Source: Fibrobacter succinogenes
GTDB taxonomy: Bacteria > Fibrobacterota > Fibrobacteria > Fibrobacterales > Fibrobacteraceae
Length of the DNA stretch: 55,104 bases
Direction: 5' to 3'
NCBI GenBank assembly: GCA_902800815.1
Contig: CADCGB010000016.1
Span: 1-55,104 of the forward strand
The notes beneath the pieces are model-generated. The model saw only the letters and a list, made by a program, of their open reading frames with translations, did not search any database and was not told the DNA's origin. Position 1 is the first letter of the stretch. The number at the start of each line of letters is the position of its first letter. Of this stretch, positions 21,701 through 26,324 are shown piece after piece. The position numbers and the translations under genes are program-made.

Positions 21701-23841
21701 TCGTGTTCGACGTGAATCGCGAGGGTAGGCTGTTCTACGGCTCTGACTGGATTGATAGCGCAATCTACATGCTGAGCGACAAGAAGTCGGTGATTCCGCT
21801 GCCGAACTATGTGTACACCTCCGGTGCCTGCATGGTGGGCTGGAGCATGGATAGTACCGGCGGAGATACTTACCTCAAGTTCAATACCGACCTCGCGGCC
21901 GCATTGCTCGAGAACAAGTCCGCAGACAGCACGTATAAGCTGTATGCTATCTGGGGCGAGGGTGCGGATTGCGATGGCCTCTATGACCGTATCACGCTCA
22001 CGAGCAAGAACGGCACGGTCCACCTGGCGGAAGCCCCGCGTGGCGACAAGACCGAGTTTATCGAGCATGAATTCATGAGCGATGGCACGATGATCTTGCC
22101 CAAGACGATGAATGGTAACTATATCCGCGTGTTTGCGGTGCCGGATTCGAGCTTCATGCTTGATTCCCTCGTGATGACCCGCGAAGGTTCCGATGGGGAA
22201 CGTCAGGTGTTCTTCGAGGGCGATGCACTCGTGTACAACCTGATGGATGCCAAGTTCGAGGCCTTCTTCGGCAAGTCGAACCGCACCGAAGTTGCATTCG
22301 TGGGTGCGGAAGTTATCAAGTTGGGTAACGCGATACGCTTCGCCTTCGGGACCAGCGAGTTCGAAGTGACGCGTAAGGTGGCGGTAAGCGTGCGCCTTGA
22401 AACTATCGACGGAGAACTGGTGGCTGAAGATACCGTTATCGATTCTATCCCGCGTCCGTACAACGGCGAATGGGATAAGTTCCCGCTGGCTGCCGGCAAG
22501 TATGTGCTGACGGCGACGATAGGCGATGAAAGCGAATCTGACGAGTTCGTGGAAACCTTCGAGGTGGAGGCTGAAATTGCCACGGTCTCCGAGGAAGCCT
22601 GGCAGATTATCTCCATCGGTAACCTCGACAAGGATGCCATGGTCTGGGATGACGATGCTAGGTTCTACTGGTGGGATGAAACCAGTGGGTCCGGTGATTA
22701 CTGGCAGTACAAGGAATTCAACCCGGAAGACGAAATCGTTCCTACGCGTGGCTACTGGTACAGCTCTCTCGAAGGTCGCCCGCTGGTGCTCAAGCCCGAA
22801 AGCGACATCGAGGTTGCTGACAAGGTGGAATGGAAACTCGATAGCGTCAGTAGCGGTTGGAACCTGGTGGCGAACCCCTACGGATTTGCCCTCGACCTCT
22901 TTGCCGACCATCCGGCCGAAAAGGCCGACCAGACTGATTCCTCTGGCGTTACCTTCTGGCGCTGGGATGCCAATATCGCTGACTATGTGCCGGCCTTCAT
23001 TGTGCAGCCCTACGAAGCCGTGTGGGTAAAGGTGTCTGCACCGACCGACTGGACCATACCGGTTGCGCCTCAGTTCGATACGGATGTTACTGACAGCACG
23101 GTCGATGAAGATTCTACCGATGACGCAACGCTCAAGGCCATCAGCAAGGCTCGCCGCCTCACGAAGGCGAACGGGAAGAACGATTGGAGACTCCAGATGG
23201 TACTTTCCGATACGAGAGGCCACAAGGATTCCTGGAACATGCTTGGCGCAAGCCACAATGCGTTCACGACCGAAGAGCCGCCTGAGGGCATGGGCGACCA
23301 TGTGAAGCTCTCCATCGTGGAAGGCAACCGCATGCTCGCGAAGTCCGTGAAGGCACCTGCCGACGAACAGGATTGGTCGATTGCCCTGAGTGCAAATACT
23401 GAACGTTACGGTGAATTGAGCTTCAAGGGTGTTGATGACATCAATGCGCTCGGACTCAAGGTGTTCGTGACGGTCGACGGCAAGACGACCGAAATGCATG
23501 ACGGCATGCCGCTCCGTGTGCTCCTGAAGCCGGGCGCGACGGTGGCGAAGGTCCATGTGGGTGCCGGCATGAAGGTTGTTGCGAGCGCATCGCTCAATTC
23601 CCTCCGTGCGCTGCAGTCCGGAACAATCATGAACGTTTCATTCGAGGCTAGCGATAACCTTGCGGGTAGCCGCACTATCGTGGAACTCGTGAACATGGAC
23701 GGCAAGGTTGTTGCAAGTCGCAATGCATCGGCGGTTGCTGGCATGAACCAGGTGGCTCTTGATGCTCCGAAGCCTGGTATCTACATGCTCCGCGTACGTG
23801 CGGGTAGCCAGATGCGTGCCGGTCGCGTTCTTGTGAGATAA
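3790..23841 (+). CDS. Giant modular surface protein (6,683 aa): CUB-like and InlB-type repeats with a T9SS-like C-terminal domain
   Basis: The product begins with a Sec signal peptide (MKTKFYSLVILALLTLFATT, then AWSA). Residues about 27-3524 hold 17 CUB-like modules, recognisable by VTSFKVYDDGG, a DYLTIYDG core and an SSGN-(x)n-LYFHSD strand. Nearly all are separated by a 'bacterial repeat'/InlB-B-like module (GGSV..., VTLTATP..GY.L, FVMP..DVTVTP.F). Residues about 3525-3995 are a unique linker. Residues about 3996-6058 hold 11 Listeria-Bacteroides-type repeats (NAGDANVFYG, then YR.D.C..GW and LYAVW). The rest includes a WNLVANPYGF segment and ends in a T9SS type A-like sorting domain. GAGGA precedes the ATG. 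It is probably a secreted, surface-attached adhesin or binding protein; the ligand is unknown. No enzyme domain is visible. Base composition shifts within the ORF. Confidence 0.9.
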   Translation: MKTKFYSLVILALLTLFATTAWSANVVLKTDTETGDSYITIPASGTDVLNVSAGVTFKIYDDGGSNAYYSNNDDGYLQIVVPEGYTLQLNGSVLTSNERQDYLTVFDGNTDSPKLLDSLYTYYYRRARPVQNIVSSGNVMTLYFHSDARANDGSGVDLTAIVNPPNKTIAVSNSVSGGSIQSDKTQAAYGEIVTLTATPDAGYKLSGFDVQDESGNSLALDKNVVWESNTATFAMPNSNITVVPTFTNNFTSAGGLFVSVPKFGLKTVNIPDGVTSFNVKNYKEPETYVYSRNTNGYLMMTAPEGYGLLVSGRVNAHEDDYVDFTIFDGDSTASLKLVDARMRGATDLETQGSSGNTLTFRFHNNNDDRSSGLNLDVSVRPIRTITLLPSSGGSAQCVDQSVSGGLVTLTATPIVGYMLSGVDITDENGNALNVNVNVELDANIAQFVVPDANIRVTPRFTMDFSAEGGLYTNLPLKETKSLYIPEGVTSFKLYDDGGVSENYSVNADGYLILHAPEGYRIKLSGNVTLPNDSYDFVRIYDGQVFNSADLMYSMQSTSVDVASSGNVAMVHLHSNYTRCAGGLDLTVTIIDANATHAVTLSEGIMGGSVDIEPTSAVYGTTVSLNMTPSSGNLLDTVIVTAEGSPVQVSGGSWRTSNTATFSMPYSDVTVTPVFTGATAEAGASVKMPTSGWKYVNVPEEAVSFKVYDNGGEKGKYSNNANGYLVFNIPDGFALVVTGSVSISINTTGDYFSIYDGSSTGATALLSKIYGDKNIGSVVSSGDKLLLHFHSDSDKNASGLDLTVTVINKSAAHAVTLSEGVSGGTVEVDPTSATFGTTVTLTATPASGYMLNDYTILANGSPVDFVGGWYVGNTATFTMPYADVSITPTFTNDLTADGGLSVNMPVTGTKTANIPAGVTSFKVYDNGGSGANYGNNSIGYLVLNAPEGYIMEVTGTMFSGDYQDFFEIHDGESRNNLTLFSGSFPSSSNRDIGPVVSSGRTLMFYCYSNASSNGEGLDLTVTLLDATVTHTVTLDEGVVGGTVSIEPSNAALGTLVTVTVTSAEGKVLDDVLVDAANGGTVPIEGGNWMTGNVATFTMPYSDVIVTPVFSDEVNDLSVYVPGYGTDFIDVAAGITSFKVYDFGGPDGNYDSYSDGYLVLTAPEGYALQVTGNITTDAGGDYLTIYDGDSDSSPELLSQKSSASLGKTTDIGVHTSSTNVMMLYFHSDDQYQFAGLNLSASVVPPQIVSITPVQGGSVSSVGSAFANQTVTLTAVPDEGYVLSGFTAYSNGNAVNVNFKKWDNTATFVMPNGAVTITPAFSPAGELAVNMPVSGIDTVIVPAGVTSFKVYDDGGNAANYSNSANSYVLLIAPEGRLLRVNGTLTAEGTKTDNLTIYDGDNSAILLNAFAGASNGVAADIGTVWSIGNKVKLFFKSDNTVNFAGLDLTVTVEDPSVSYNVVLNDAVGGSIAANYTSAPVGTSIVVTATPETGYLLSGVSVVDSDGNSVVVTGGEWYSADTAIFVMPSSNVSVTPVFSNALTAEDGLSVNFPVSGTKLVRIPASVTSFNIYDDGGKDDNYSNNAEGYLELVAPENKRMNVSVTSRNLQSGDALSYYNSSYWQNLSNYSSSGNTVKLRFSSDASANAEGVELQVTTSLMDSVTVASVEGGTVTCDQCYRSKSWIVNLAVTPDANHLLKSISIETSTGSTVALLERHTLSSFADTLSFSMPDKSVTVTPEFTDNLTAEGGVFINMPKTGADTVLIPEGVTSFKVYDDGGKDYNYKSNSNGYLVLMAPEGRLIHVSGSLSTYYSYDYLTIYDGSTTTSTKLLDKKYGDADIDLISSGNSLMLYFYSDGTSKVSSGIDFTVTVENPNEEFSVTLGSSSNGTASVNPETAAKGTSISVTATPDANYIFMGVSVVDAANNNVLLPDGKSWLDNTATFVMPYSDVTVTPVFLTDATAEDGVSINMPVSGTRNVVIPACVKSFNVYDDGGSDGNQTLGASGTLELVAPDGYLLQVAGTMNAKSTDVLSIIDGDESSTELARGIGSNIVKAVMSSGNKLSISYNTTSAYAGFALTVTLLEAAAPHSVTIETAVTGGSIVSNVASAAMGDVVTLSASNDEDYILMNVIVTKPDGTRVTVNGGIWTSNNSASFIMPYSDVVVTPVFAKNPGASDGLLLIIPQTGTTSVQIPEGVVSFGVKNNSINNAYHAPADGYLKLTAPSGYALQVTGTRATEAYDFLDIYDGLDTSSDKLYDGVGVGAYSGSNIGTYTSTGNEMTLYFSANSTSQNGRYGVDLIVSVVSQSEEHVVTLSDGVVGGTVAIEPANATLGTLVTLTPSPASGNMLKEIVATDAEGNNVKINGDCVFSGSCQFAMPASDVSVAALFTSDLSAEGGLYVNMPTTGIRSIDIPSSVKSFNVYGDGGKDGDYSIFADGYLQLNAPDGYVLRLAGSVRTYDYTDYLIILDGAASATDTLMKKAFDEEDGIDLTTSGNAATFYFHSIDNSPRYSGPNFVVTLVDTTLAHEVVVAQGIANGSVVTDVASATYGSTVSLTATPASNYLTTSVSALAAGEPVAVDGGVWYNNVATFSMPYSDVEVSAAFTDDLTADGGLYVNMPKTGTTIVQIPAGVESFKVYDNGGPSGKYATNVRGYLKLLAPMGYVLQITGTVKTDSYYDFLTIYDGEISASTLLLNRKCGSSNTDIETLTSTNNVVMLYFETDGSYLGDGLDLLVALVPSSEHHLITVNNVDNGSVQSDKEDALVGDTVTLTALPEDGFYLSGDVLILGCNDDTLAYTGGWYTENRVAFVMPGCDVTVEASFDNELSIDLPATGSKTVRIPDGVTSFNVYDNGGKNRNYSKVANGYLELVAPENYIMHVSGVSTLGYYDSLIVYDASAQIAAYRGTTNASAEFWSETNVVGLYLKSNPSYATGSVGLDITVDLHEKTSVHNVVVADGVSGGSVAIEPAQALLGDTVSLTATSDEGYYLSGIDAIDENGDTLVVTDGWWFTGNVAKFVMPFANVTVTPHFVQGSMTDDARYINMPVTGKKIVNIPANVNSIKVYDDGGADGNYSNSANGQLVLVAPEDCVLLIEGDVNIGAASYNNDRFVVYDGDSTLSNKQIWSTSAAFESQRSLGNVVLLRFYSDASNNSDGLDLTITVKNASEVDEVTVSEGGSVNMPWRGTILANIPDDVTTFHVYDDGGPDGNYREDGFGYLVLAAPEGRLLRLAGSMVTRQYWDKLTIFDGSTSSPKLLDAQAGDMTVGPLVSSGNTLTLYLDAQSGDYAGIDFEVDVINLSAAHTVTVASADNGSVDVVGETEYSYGDTVTLVATPNENYVFKGVSIDANGTSVSAIGVPLSEIGTVRFVMPDADVEVTPVFGTSVTADDEVYVTIPVSGHKNVSIPAGVTSFKVYDDGGKYAGSSDNATGILELVAPNGYALRMTGSVELRLDYRCGTQYCYNFLDVRDGSIGNSSTSLFYERGYSLSSSENFTTYDLGTLTSSGNIVSLELHTTDDRNHRGPASGLDMTVELVYIGLDYHVTFDVTPIKDNDSYLVLGHGDLWKTGNLEKVMNSEDGGHFLHLYEYVEDDEESISGFNAYKWSPVLEADEDDEAILASYSLTPAIMTMASSNEDPLSINLYPSYAGSFTSGDGDFLPVYAYVDGNRVQDLLDYHGNIVLSQTLGGKKYSQKSFTKWPGDDVPGDVVHQALNLPFSMDGGDTLVFDVSVEADNGYMMFIDEFVDDWREPVGGDPQDPPAGEGWGYDADTKTLKIAPEYMPNMEFKVHYELLPYNVTFDIPTPESGVFVANKTVDNVVSMDWFDNYTGLTMHNAPAPAVYNANGCRIAWKVKGRNVEVREGSELVEEIPYMVSTADNASAVNELELDLQHPVCPNMDNGTGPTYLQTMQVDEGNGKLVLVQKVGETVISHDFVDNQMSVPVHEDAGTKNESGVTLQVVAVPDPGYVLKQLTYDMVVDGNSITALVQDSASVNVKQSLAWHVKFSNYEPVYVAYDLSLGAEDSSYVWLPVNAAWNETLAIPYDGSATEMWRPYREDRCFAGWSKDLNDAYAPVYTEVDFMSSGEFSKNAAEPTMLYAVWKAYGGNCSYPSTYTSITPRYYDDVQNPSSYVTIFSDTLVVTQKLDNVVFVHKGLSLEFGNNPYGYKMSLGVLPEYGHELDTSAHLPQVTMLNSGALVLLEGDDEGAFILGSNEMNNEDCYVGYKDMTTYKVVLSTNAGGATVFYGDSWASSAAIRVGEHLPDGNIFRRDACFSGWSFDPDEMAEYSFDYDNRLFSFGTSLLQQRAERQANGLNVDTLFAKWDTSDLSCMDTVVVTLAEEYNKNATVSLYQNIDGSDVKVLELGTNSAAIPVGIWVSHNYSSYEDFVNFSKAVVTPKSGATLSDNYQLSYVDPSDADEISYEITEQPFSFTTDAELRLQGLTRNTYNVVYHENAGDANVFYGENWNAEVSLTTDDPLNYSLYRADKCVAGWSFEGDQTKYRVADAEFVAAYEAHVAAGNSTDLYAVWSDNVADCGTIETFTVTLSNDLKGISTVELIQTVGGEPKVVATVGEEGILIPKMQATVMPNEGMTLVVGENGYFSGIRIVPATGYELVEGVNPSYKIGNADAVEVTDATPAWLITDATELSGAVASTGYTIAFNENAGNTNVFYPADWSETGSYNIVDNDGTVFPKLYRTDKCLVGYGFNKDASRDQSFQKFDTTFVMAYDSVVAAGVASPVLYGVWNECTQALYTVTLNDIAEGTLVLSHNGKAYNVPSTGFVVPEATPALEFGLAFTPNLGYKLADEGSFNLVNESGVIQSVIENNTLAVDGDKIVDAPVVTLENTFAFVTNAGDAVLFYGDDWVESALYSLDAQNVDFPKGIYRVDSCFKGWALNTESERTHLQFNTDFLDDVEATRNAGLPVDRLYAIWGACETEQTIVTVANADALSGTFTLSRKVSQTAKTYTVAGTALQVPADEALTFAVTFVPNKGYTYDETVGITAVDATDVPVSMNAGELVVATSLTLSAAATADTYTFALNENAGDANVFYTGSLATEFTAKVIDDAATRALPMNLYRSDACLEGWNFSATAMAGFSQLDDEFVDAYNAYVAAGNEAPTTLYAVWNEDCRQTLYTVTSYDKRKGTLTLAQGSREFVVDTAGLKVPSVAGGLSFTATFTPAVGYDYDAAQGLEAYNNMSQSMGVLTDGALTVTKTTVIKAVSLTASTYELAFNVDAGNATVYYGDAWRAGTEQTSFTLANAGSFPSDIYRTDSCLAGWTLSTSATAGVFTEFSGEFVDSVATMDNFDGKLFAKWGNCIAVNNVTVAQVTSAAGTLTLKQTDALGNVLNTINIDDAEVTLPLGDGDVTFDVSFTVGEGYSLVDGDYFYTVNANGKNVQALLGNKLTLSGNTLLRAPILSDAYTITFNTNAGDANVFYGASWISEGQFSMEMNEVARTFPTEVYRVGYTLAGWSLNPADNSGDYVFDTDLATALKESGKAQVTLYAVWAAATSQQTYTITLADAAAGYLTASQTVDKTTATFRVGEEGLEVPAVTGGLTFSVKSTMNAGYFADGEKLYLLAAGGARIDSLVGDNGVLVVDADKVVEIPYESDGVEFVFNENTDAHVFYEDGWTGSGAFALNGDTAFPTGILRTEGKLLGWALSRTSTKYYTAYNGTFVNDLKNYKALGLPTGTLYAVWSEYGLFDNVNVTNGNQKNGSFVITQTVNGVETEPITVNANGIMIPYSANGLTFNVKFETKPGYSLNAEQAISGANAAGASIGSAVNGGTLVFKSNTDVVLSASVGADRFKFDYNVNGGDAYVFYGTDWSGADDKSLNDTSVVFPTNIYRNDACLLGWSVDPADTVGSKILTSDFIATLDRVQNVNTLYAVWKECEVETYTVTFANTNVGSLVLSQDVDDTLVTFPVEEEGLEVPVVPGGLRFRAAYTLKAGYAGNTDTLYVVDDISGLLTTLADNALTVNENITLAIPTVGETFKLVFDVNREGRLFYGSDWIDSAIYMLSDKKSVIPLPNYVYTSGACMVGWSMDSTGGDTYLKFNTDLAAALLENKSADSTYKLYAIWGEGADCDGLYDRITLTSKNGTVHLAEAPRGDKTEFIEHEFMSDGTMILPKTMNGNYIRVFAVPDSSFMLDSLVMTREGSDGERQVFFEGDALVYNLMDAKFEAFFGKSNRTEVAFVGAEVIKLGNAIRFAFGTSEFEVTRKVAVSVRLETIDGELVAEDTVIDSIPRPYNGEWDKFPLAAGKYVLTATIGDESESDEFVETFEVEAEIATVSEEAWQIISIGNLDKDAMVWDDDARFYWWDETSGSGDYWQYKEFNPEDEIVPTRGYWYSSLEGRPLVLKPESDIEVADKVEWKLDSVSSGWNLVANPYGFALDLFADHPAEKADQTDSSGVTFWRWDANIADYVPAFIVQPYEAVWVKVSAPTDWTIPVAPQFDTDVTDSTVDEDSTDDATLKAISKARRLTKANGKNDWRLQMVLSDTRGHKDSWNMLGASHNAFTTEEPPEGMGDHVKLSIVEGNRMLAKSVKAPADEQDWSIALSANTERYGELSFKGVDDINALGLKVFVTVDGKTTEMHDGMPLRVLLKPGATVAKVHVGAGMKVVASASLNSLRALQSGTIMNVSFEASDNLAGSRTIVELVNMDGKVVASRNASAVAGMNQVALDAPKPGIYMLRVRAGSQMRAGRVLVR
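3868..14360 (+). repeat. 17 CUB-like modules with 15 interleaved InlB-type modules
   Basis: I counted 17 copies of the VYDDGG segment, each paired with a YDG strand and an SSGN/FHSD strand; copies 8 and 14 are degraded in the YDG core. Fifteen beta-repeat spacers (GGSV... to VTP.F) separate them, and the one between copies 15 and 16 is missing. Each CUB-plus-spacer unit is about 190-215 residues, roughly 600 bases. Copies are diverged at DNA level, so this looks like old duplication rather than recent expansion. Confidence 0.85.
15775..21963 (+). repeat. 11 Listeria-Bacteroides-type (InlB B-repeat/Flg_new-like) modules
   Basis: Each unit of about 180-200 residues carries a strand such as FNENAGDANVFYG, an aromatic W, then LYR.D.C..GWS and an ending LYAVW, followed by a second beta segment with TLTLSQ-like and LTF.V.F..GY motifs. 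The first copy (near 15775) is atypical and copies 9 and 11 lack the NAGDA core. The DNA is clearly more GC-rich than the CUB section. Confidence 0.8.
23632..23841 (+). other. T9SS type A-like C-terminal sorting domain of the giant protein
   Basis: The last ~70 residues contain TIVELVNMDGKVVASR, then NQVALDAPKPGIYMLRVRAG and the terminal GRVLVR. This is the beta-sandwich pattern of type IX secretion C-terminal domains (G-x-Y-x-L/V-R-V near the end). It implies export by T9SS and cleavage or anchoring at the surface. Confidence 0.7.
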
Positions 23842-23847
23842 ACAATA

Positions 23848-23875
23848 GGGTCGCGCGATGCGCGACCCTTCCTTT
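23848..23875 (+). terminator. Rho-independent terminator of the giant gene
   Basis: GGGTCGCGC (23848-23856) pairs with GCGCGACCC (23860-23868) around a 3-base loop and is followed by TTCCTTTT. It starts 7 bases after the stop codon. Confidence 0.85.
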
Positions 23876-23900
23876 TATATTATCGCATGCGCCCGTGGGT

Positions 23901-24830
23901 TTACGCCCGCGGGTGTGTCTTTTTGAAGGCTGCGCGCAGGCGCTCTGCGTTCACGTGCGTGTAGACCTGTGTAGTCGAGATGTTCGAATGCCCGAGCATC
24001 TCCTTCACGCTCATGATTTCGGCGCCGTTTTCGAGCAGGTGCGTGGCGAAGCTGTGCCGCAGCACGTGCGGGGATGCCTTGCCCTCCCAGCCTATATCAC
24101 GCAGAAGATTGTGGATGTCGTTTCGGAGCGTGCGCAGGCCGAACGGCTTGCCGTCTTCGCTTAAAAATACGTAGCCTGTCGCGGTAGGCCGGTGGCCCGC
24201 TTCAACTTCCATCTGCTTGAAGGTCGCAATGCGGTTTATAAAGCTTTCGGTGAGCGGCACGATGCGCTCCTTGTTGCCCTTGCCGAGAACACGCACGAGT
24301 TTTGCACCGGTGTCGATGCGGTCCCATGTGAGGTTCTGGCATTCCGAGATGCGCAGCCCCGAACCGTAGATGAGTTCAAGTAGGATGCGTGCACGCACCT
24401 GCTGTAGCGTCGGATTCTCGATTTCGGGGAACTTTTCTTCGGCGAGATCCTTTTGCCCGAGCACGTTCACGAGACGCTTGGGGCGCTTGGGCATGGGTAC
24501 GTTCTCGGCGGGGTTCTTCTCGAGGGTCTTGCTCTTGATGAGGTACTTGCCGAAACTCTTTAGGGCGGCGAGGTGCTCGCAGATGCTTGTGGGGGCAAGT
24601 TTCTGCTTCATCTTCAAGTCCCACACGAATCCCTTCACGTTCATTTCGGAGAATGCGGCAAGTTCCGGCGCATTCTCGGCACCCGCTTTGCTTGCGGGGG
24701 AGGACGTGCCGCCCAGATGCTCGAGGAACTTTTCGAGCGACTTGCGGTAGGTATCCACCGTGCGCGGCGAAAAACGTCGCCTCTCCGCGATGTACTGCAA
24801 GAACTGCTCGATGTGTTCCGAAAGGTCCAT
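23901..24830 (-). CDS. Tyrosine recombinase of the XerC/XerD type
   Basis: This is a site-specific recombinase of about 309 residues, probably resolving chromosome dimers at dif. The N-terminal SAM-like domain carries FSPRTVDTYRKSLEKF. The catalytic domain shows Arg in GSGLRISE, Lys in GKGNKER, His-x-x-Arg in HVLRHSFATHLLENG, His in LGHSNISTTQ and the nucleophile Tyr in VYTHV. Counted from the upstream ATG at 24890 these are R180, K204, H275, R278, H301 and Y310. I chose the ATG at 24830 because XerC/D proteins usually begin just before the IEQFLQYI segment; the 24890 start would add 20 residues and leave only 5 bases to the divergent gene. A linker rich in Ala/Ser (about 61-75) is unusual. 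Single-copy context, with no integrated element visible, argues for a housekeeping Xer. Confidence 0.9.
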   Translation of the reverse strand: MDLSEHIEQFLQYIAERRRFSPRTVDTYRKSLEKFLEHLGGTSSPASKAGAENAPELAAFSEMNVKGFVWDLKMKQKLAPTSICEHLAALKSFGKYLIKSKTLEKNPAENVPMPKRPKRLVNVLGQKDLAEEKFPEIENPTLQQVRARILLELIYGSGLRISECQNLTWDRIDTGAKLVRVLGKGNKERIVPLTESFINRIATFKQMEVEAGHRPTATGYVFLSEDGKPFGLRTLRNDIHNLLRDIGWEGKASPHVLRHSFATHLLENGAEIMSVKEMLGHSNISTTQVYTHVNAERLRAAFKKTHPRA

Positions 24831-24895
24831 ACTGCACAATTTAACAATCATTTGTTGGTCTTGCTCCGGCGAAAAATCTATTTTATGCATAAGGT

Positions 24896-26248
24896 ATGAG
24901 AATCGCGAGCGTTTTTGACATGCGCCCCTCTATGGGCTTCCGCCGTCTGGCGGTGGCCATGCTGGCCGTACTCGCATTCGCAATGCAACCCGCCTTTGCC
25001 GCCGACCGTGTGGTGGGTGCGAATGCTACGCTCGATATCGAACCTGGTGCCCGTTCCGCGGCACTCGGTTCTGCTACGATGGCGGTCGACGGCGATTACC
25101 TCGGGCTTGTTTCCAACCCGCACCAGCTGTCCTCGGCGCGCTACCTCTGGGCATCGTTCTCGCATACCGCCTACTACGAGGACACCCGCTACGACTATGC
25201 ATCTGCGGTTATACCGCTTTCCGAGGGTCAGGGCCTGGGTGTTTCGTTCGCCCGCTTTGGCGCCGACGACATTCCCTATATTCGCGAGGGCGATCCGCTC
25301 CCCGAGGGTAGCGACTACAATACGCTTTCCATTGCCGACTGGATTGTGTCGGCTACCTGGGGCCGCCGCCTGTTTGACCGCTTTGACCTGGGTGTGGGTT
25401 TCCATCTGTTGTACCGCGATATGGACCAGACGGGCTGGGGCTTCCGTGGCGATGCTTCCCTGCGTTACCGCGTAGTTGACGAACTGTATGTCTCTGGCCT
25501 CCTGAGGGGCTGGACCTCTTCTGCAACGACATGGGAATCGGGCGAGTTTGAGTACTCTGCGCCCGAGTTTTACCTGGCGGCGAGCTACTCCCTGCCCGTT
25601 GCCTACCTGTACGGCAAGCTGAACCTTTACTGGCAGGGCGCCGGCCTCTTCCACCACGAGGCCCGCGCTCTCGACTTCGAGACCGACGAGGATGTGGGTG
25701 GCCGTATATGGGATAGTCCGCTCGACTGGCTCTCGGGTGGCCGTGGCGGTATCGAGTTCGCCTTCGACTTCGGGCTTAGCGTACGTGCGGGCCTCTCGAG
25801 TTTTACCACCTTCAAGAGCGTGACTGCGGGTGCAGGGATTACCATCGCGAAGTTCCTGCGGGTCGATTACGCATTCGAGTCGCATCCGGTTCTCTCTCCG
25901 GTGCATCGCGTGAGCGTGAGCATAAGCCCGTACCTGTTTGCCCATGCGCCGAAGCCCGAACCTGAAGCCGCAAGGCGTGGCGGTGCGGGCAGCAGCCTGC
26001 TCGGTGCCGAGCCGGATGAACCCGAGGAAGTTCCCGACTCCGCCGCATCGGGAGACGCACTAGAAGGTGCTTCAAGTTCTGCGGCTCAGGATGCCCGTCA
26101 AGATGCTGGCCAGAGTGCGGCCCAGCCTGCCGGACCGGCCCCTGAGGCTCCCGCCCCGCAGGCTCCCGTAGTGCAGGAATCTTCGGGCGAATCTTCTGAC
26201 GAGGTTCTTGAACCCGCACCCTCCGGAGGCATGTATTGGGAGGAATAG
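24896..26248 (+). CDS. PorV/PorQ-like outer membrane beta-barrel protein
   Basis: The 450-residue product has a signal peptide ending AFA (about residues 12-35) and then LDIEPGARSAALGSATMAV and LGLVSNPHQL. This matches the start of PorV/PorQ-type barrels ('GARSAALGGA..A...NPA.L'). Alternating aromatic strands run to about residue 350. The last ~100 residues are a Pro/Ala/Ser/Glu-rich low-complexity tail, unusual after a barrel. PorV family proteins act as shuttles or attachment factors in type IX secretion, so a link to the giant protein just upstream is attractive but inferred. ATG 24896 has no good ribosome site; ATG 24920 or 24932 are possible alternatives that also keep the signal peptide. 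It heads a plus-strand gene run. Confidence 0.65.
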   Translation: MRIASVFDMRPSMGFRRLAVAMLAVLAFAMQPAFAADRVVGANATLDIEPGARSAALGSATMAVDGDYLGLVSNPHQLSSARYLWASFSHTAYYEDTRYDYASAVIPLSEGQGLGVSFARFGADDIPYIREGDPLPEGSDYNTLSIADWIVSATWGRRLFDRFDLGVGFHLLYRDMDQTGWGFRGDASLRYRVVDELYVSGLLRGWTSSATTWESGEFEYSAPEFYLAASYSLPVAYLYGKLNLYWQGAGLFHHEARALDFETDEDVGGRIWDSPLDWLSGGRGGIEFAFDFGLSVRAGLSSFTTFKSVTAGAGITIAKFLRVDYAFESHPVLSPVHRVSVSISPYLFAHAPKPEPEAARRGGAGSSLLGAEPDEPEEVPDSAASGDALEGASSSAAQDARQDAGQSAAQPAGPAPEAPAPQAPVVQESSGESSDEVLEPAPSGGMYWEE

Positions 26249-26311
26249 CCGTTTTTTCGCTTTTTTTTGACTTTTGTTTGTGATTTTTTGCACATTAACC
26301 GTTTTTTAGTT

Positions 26312-26318
26312 TATATTT
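26312..26318 (+). promoter_or_regulatory. TATATTT box 6 bases before the STAS gene start (candidate -10)
   Basis: TATATTTC lies 6 bases from the ATG at 26325, and TTGCAC occurs 18 bases upstream of the box. If it is a -10 element, transcription would start at or next to the ATG, giving a leaderless mRNA. The same sequence and spacing occurs before fmt. Confidence 0.4.
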
Positions 26319-26324
26319 CATACC

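Noticed and set aside
19024..23556. A 1,510-residue open frame on the minus strand opposite the InlB-repeat half of the giant gene (and a 747-residue one at 16372-18615)
   Set aside because: Both lie fully antisense to a clearly coding repeat protein. Their composition is rich in Arg, His, Val and Ile as expected for antisense of GC-biased codons, and they show no domain or start signal.
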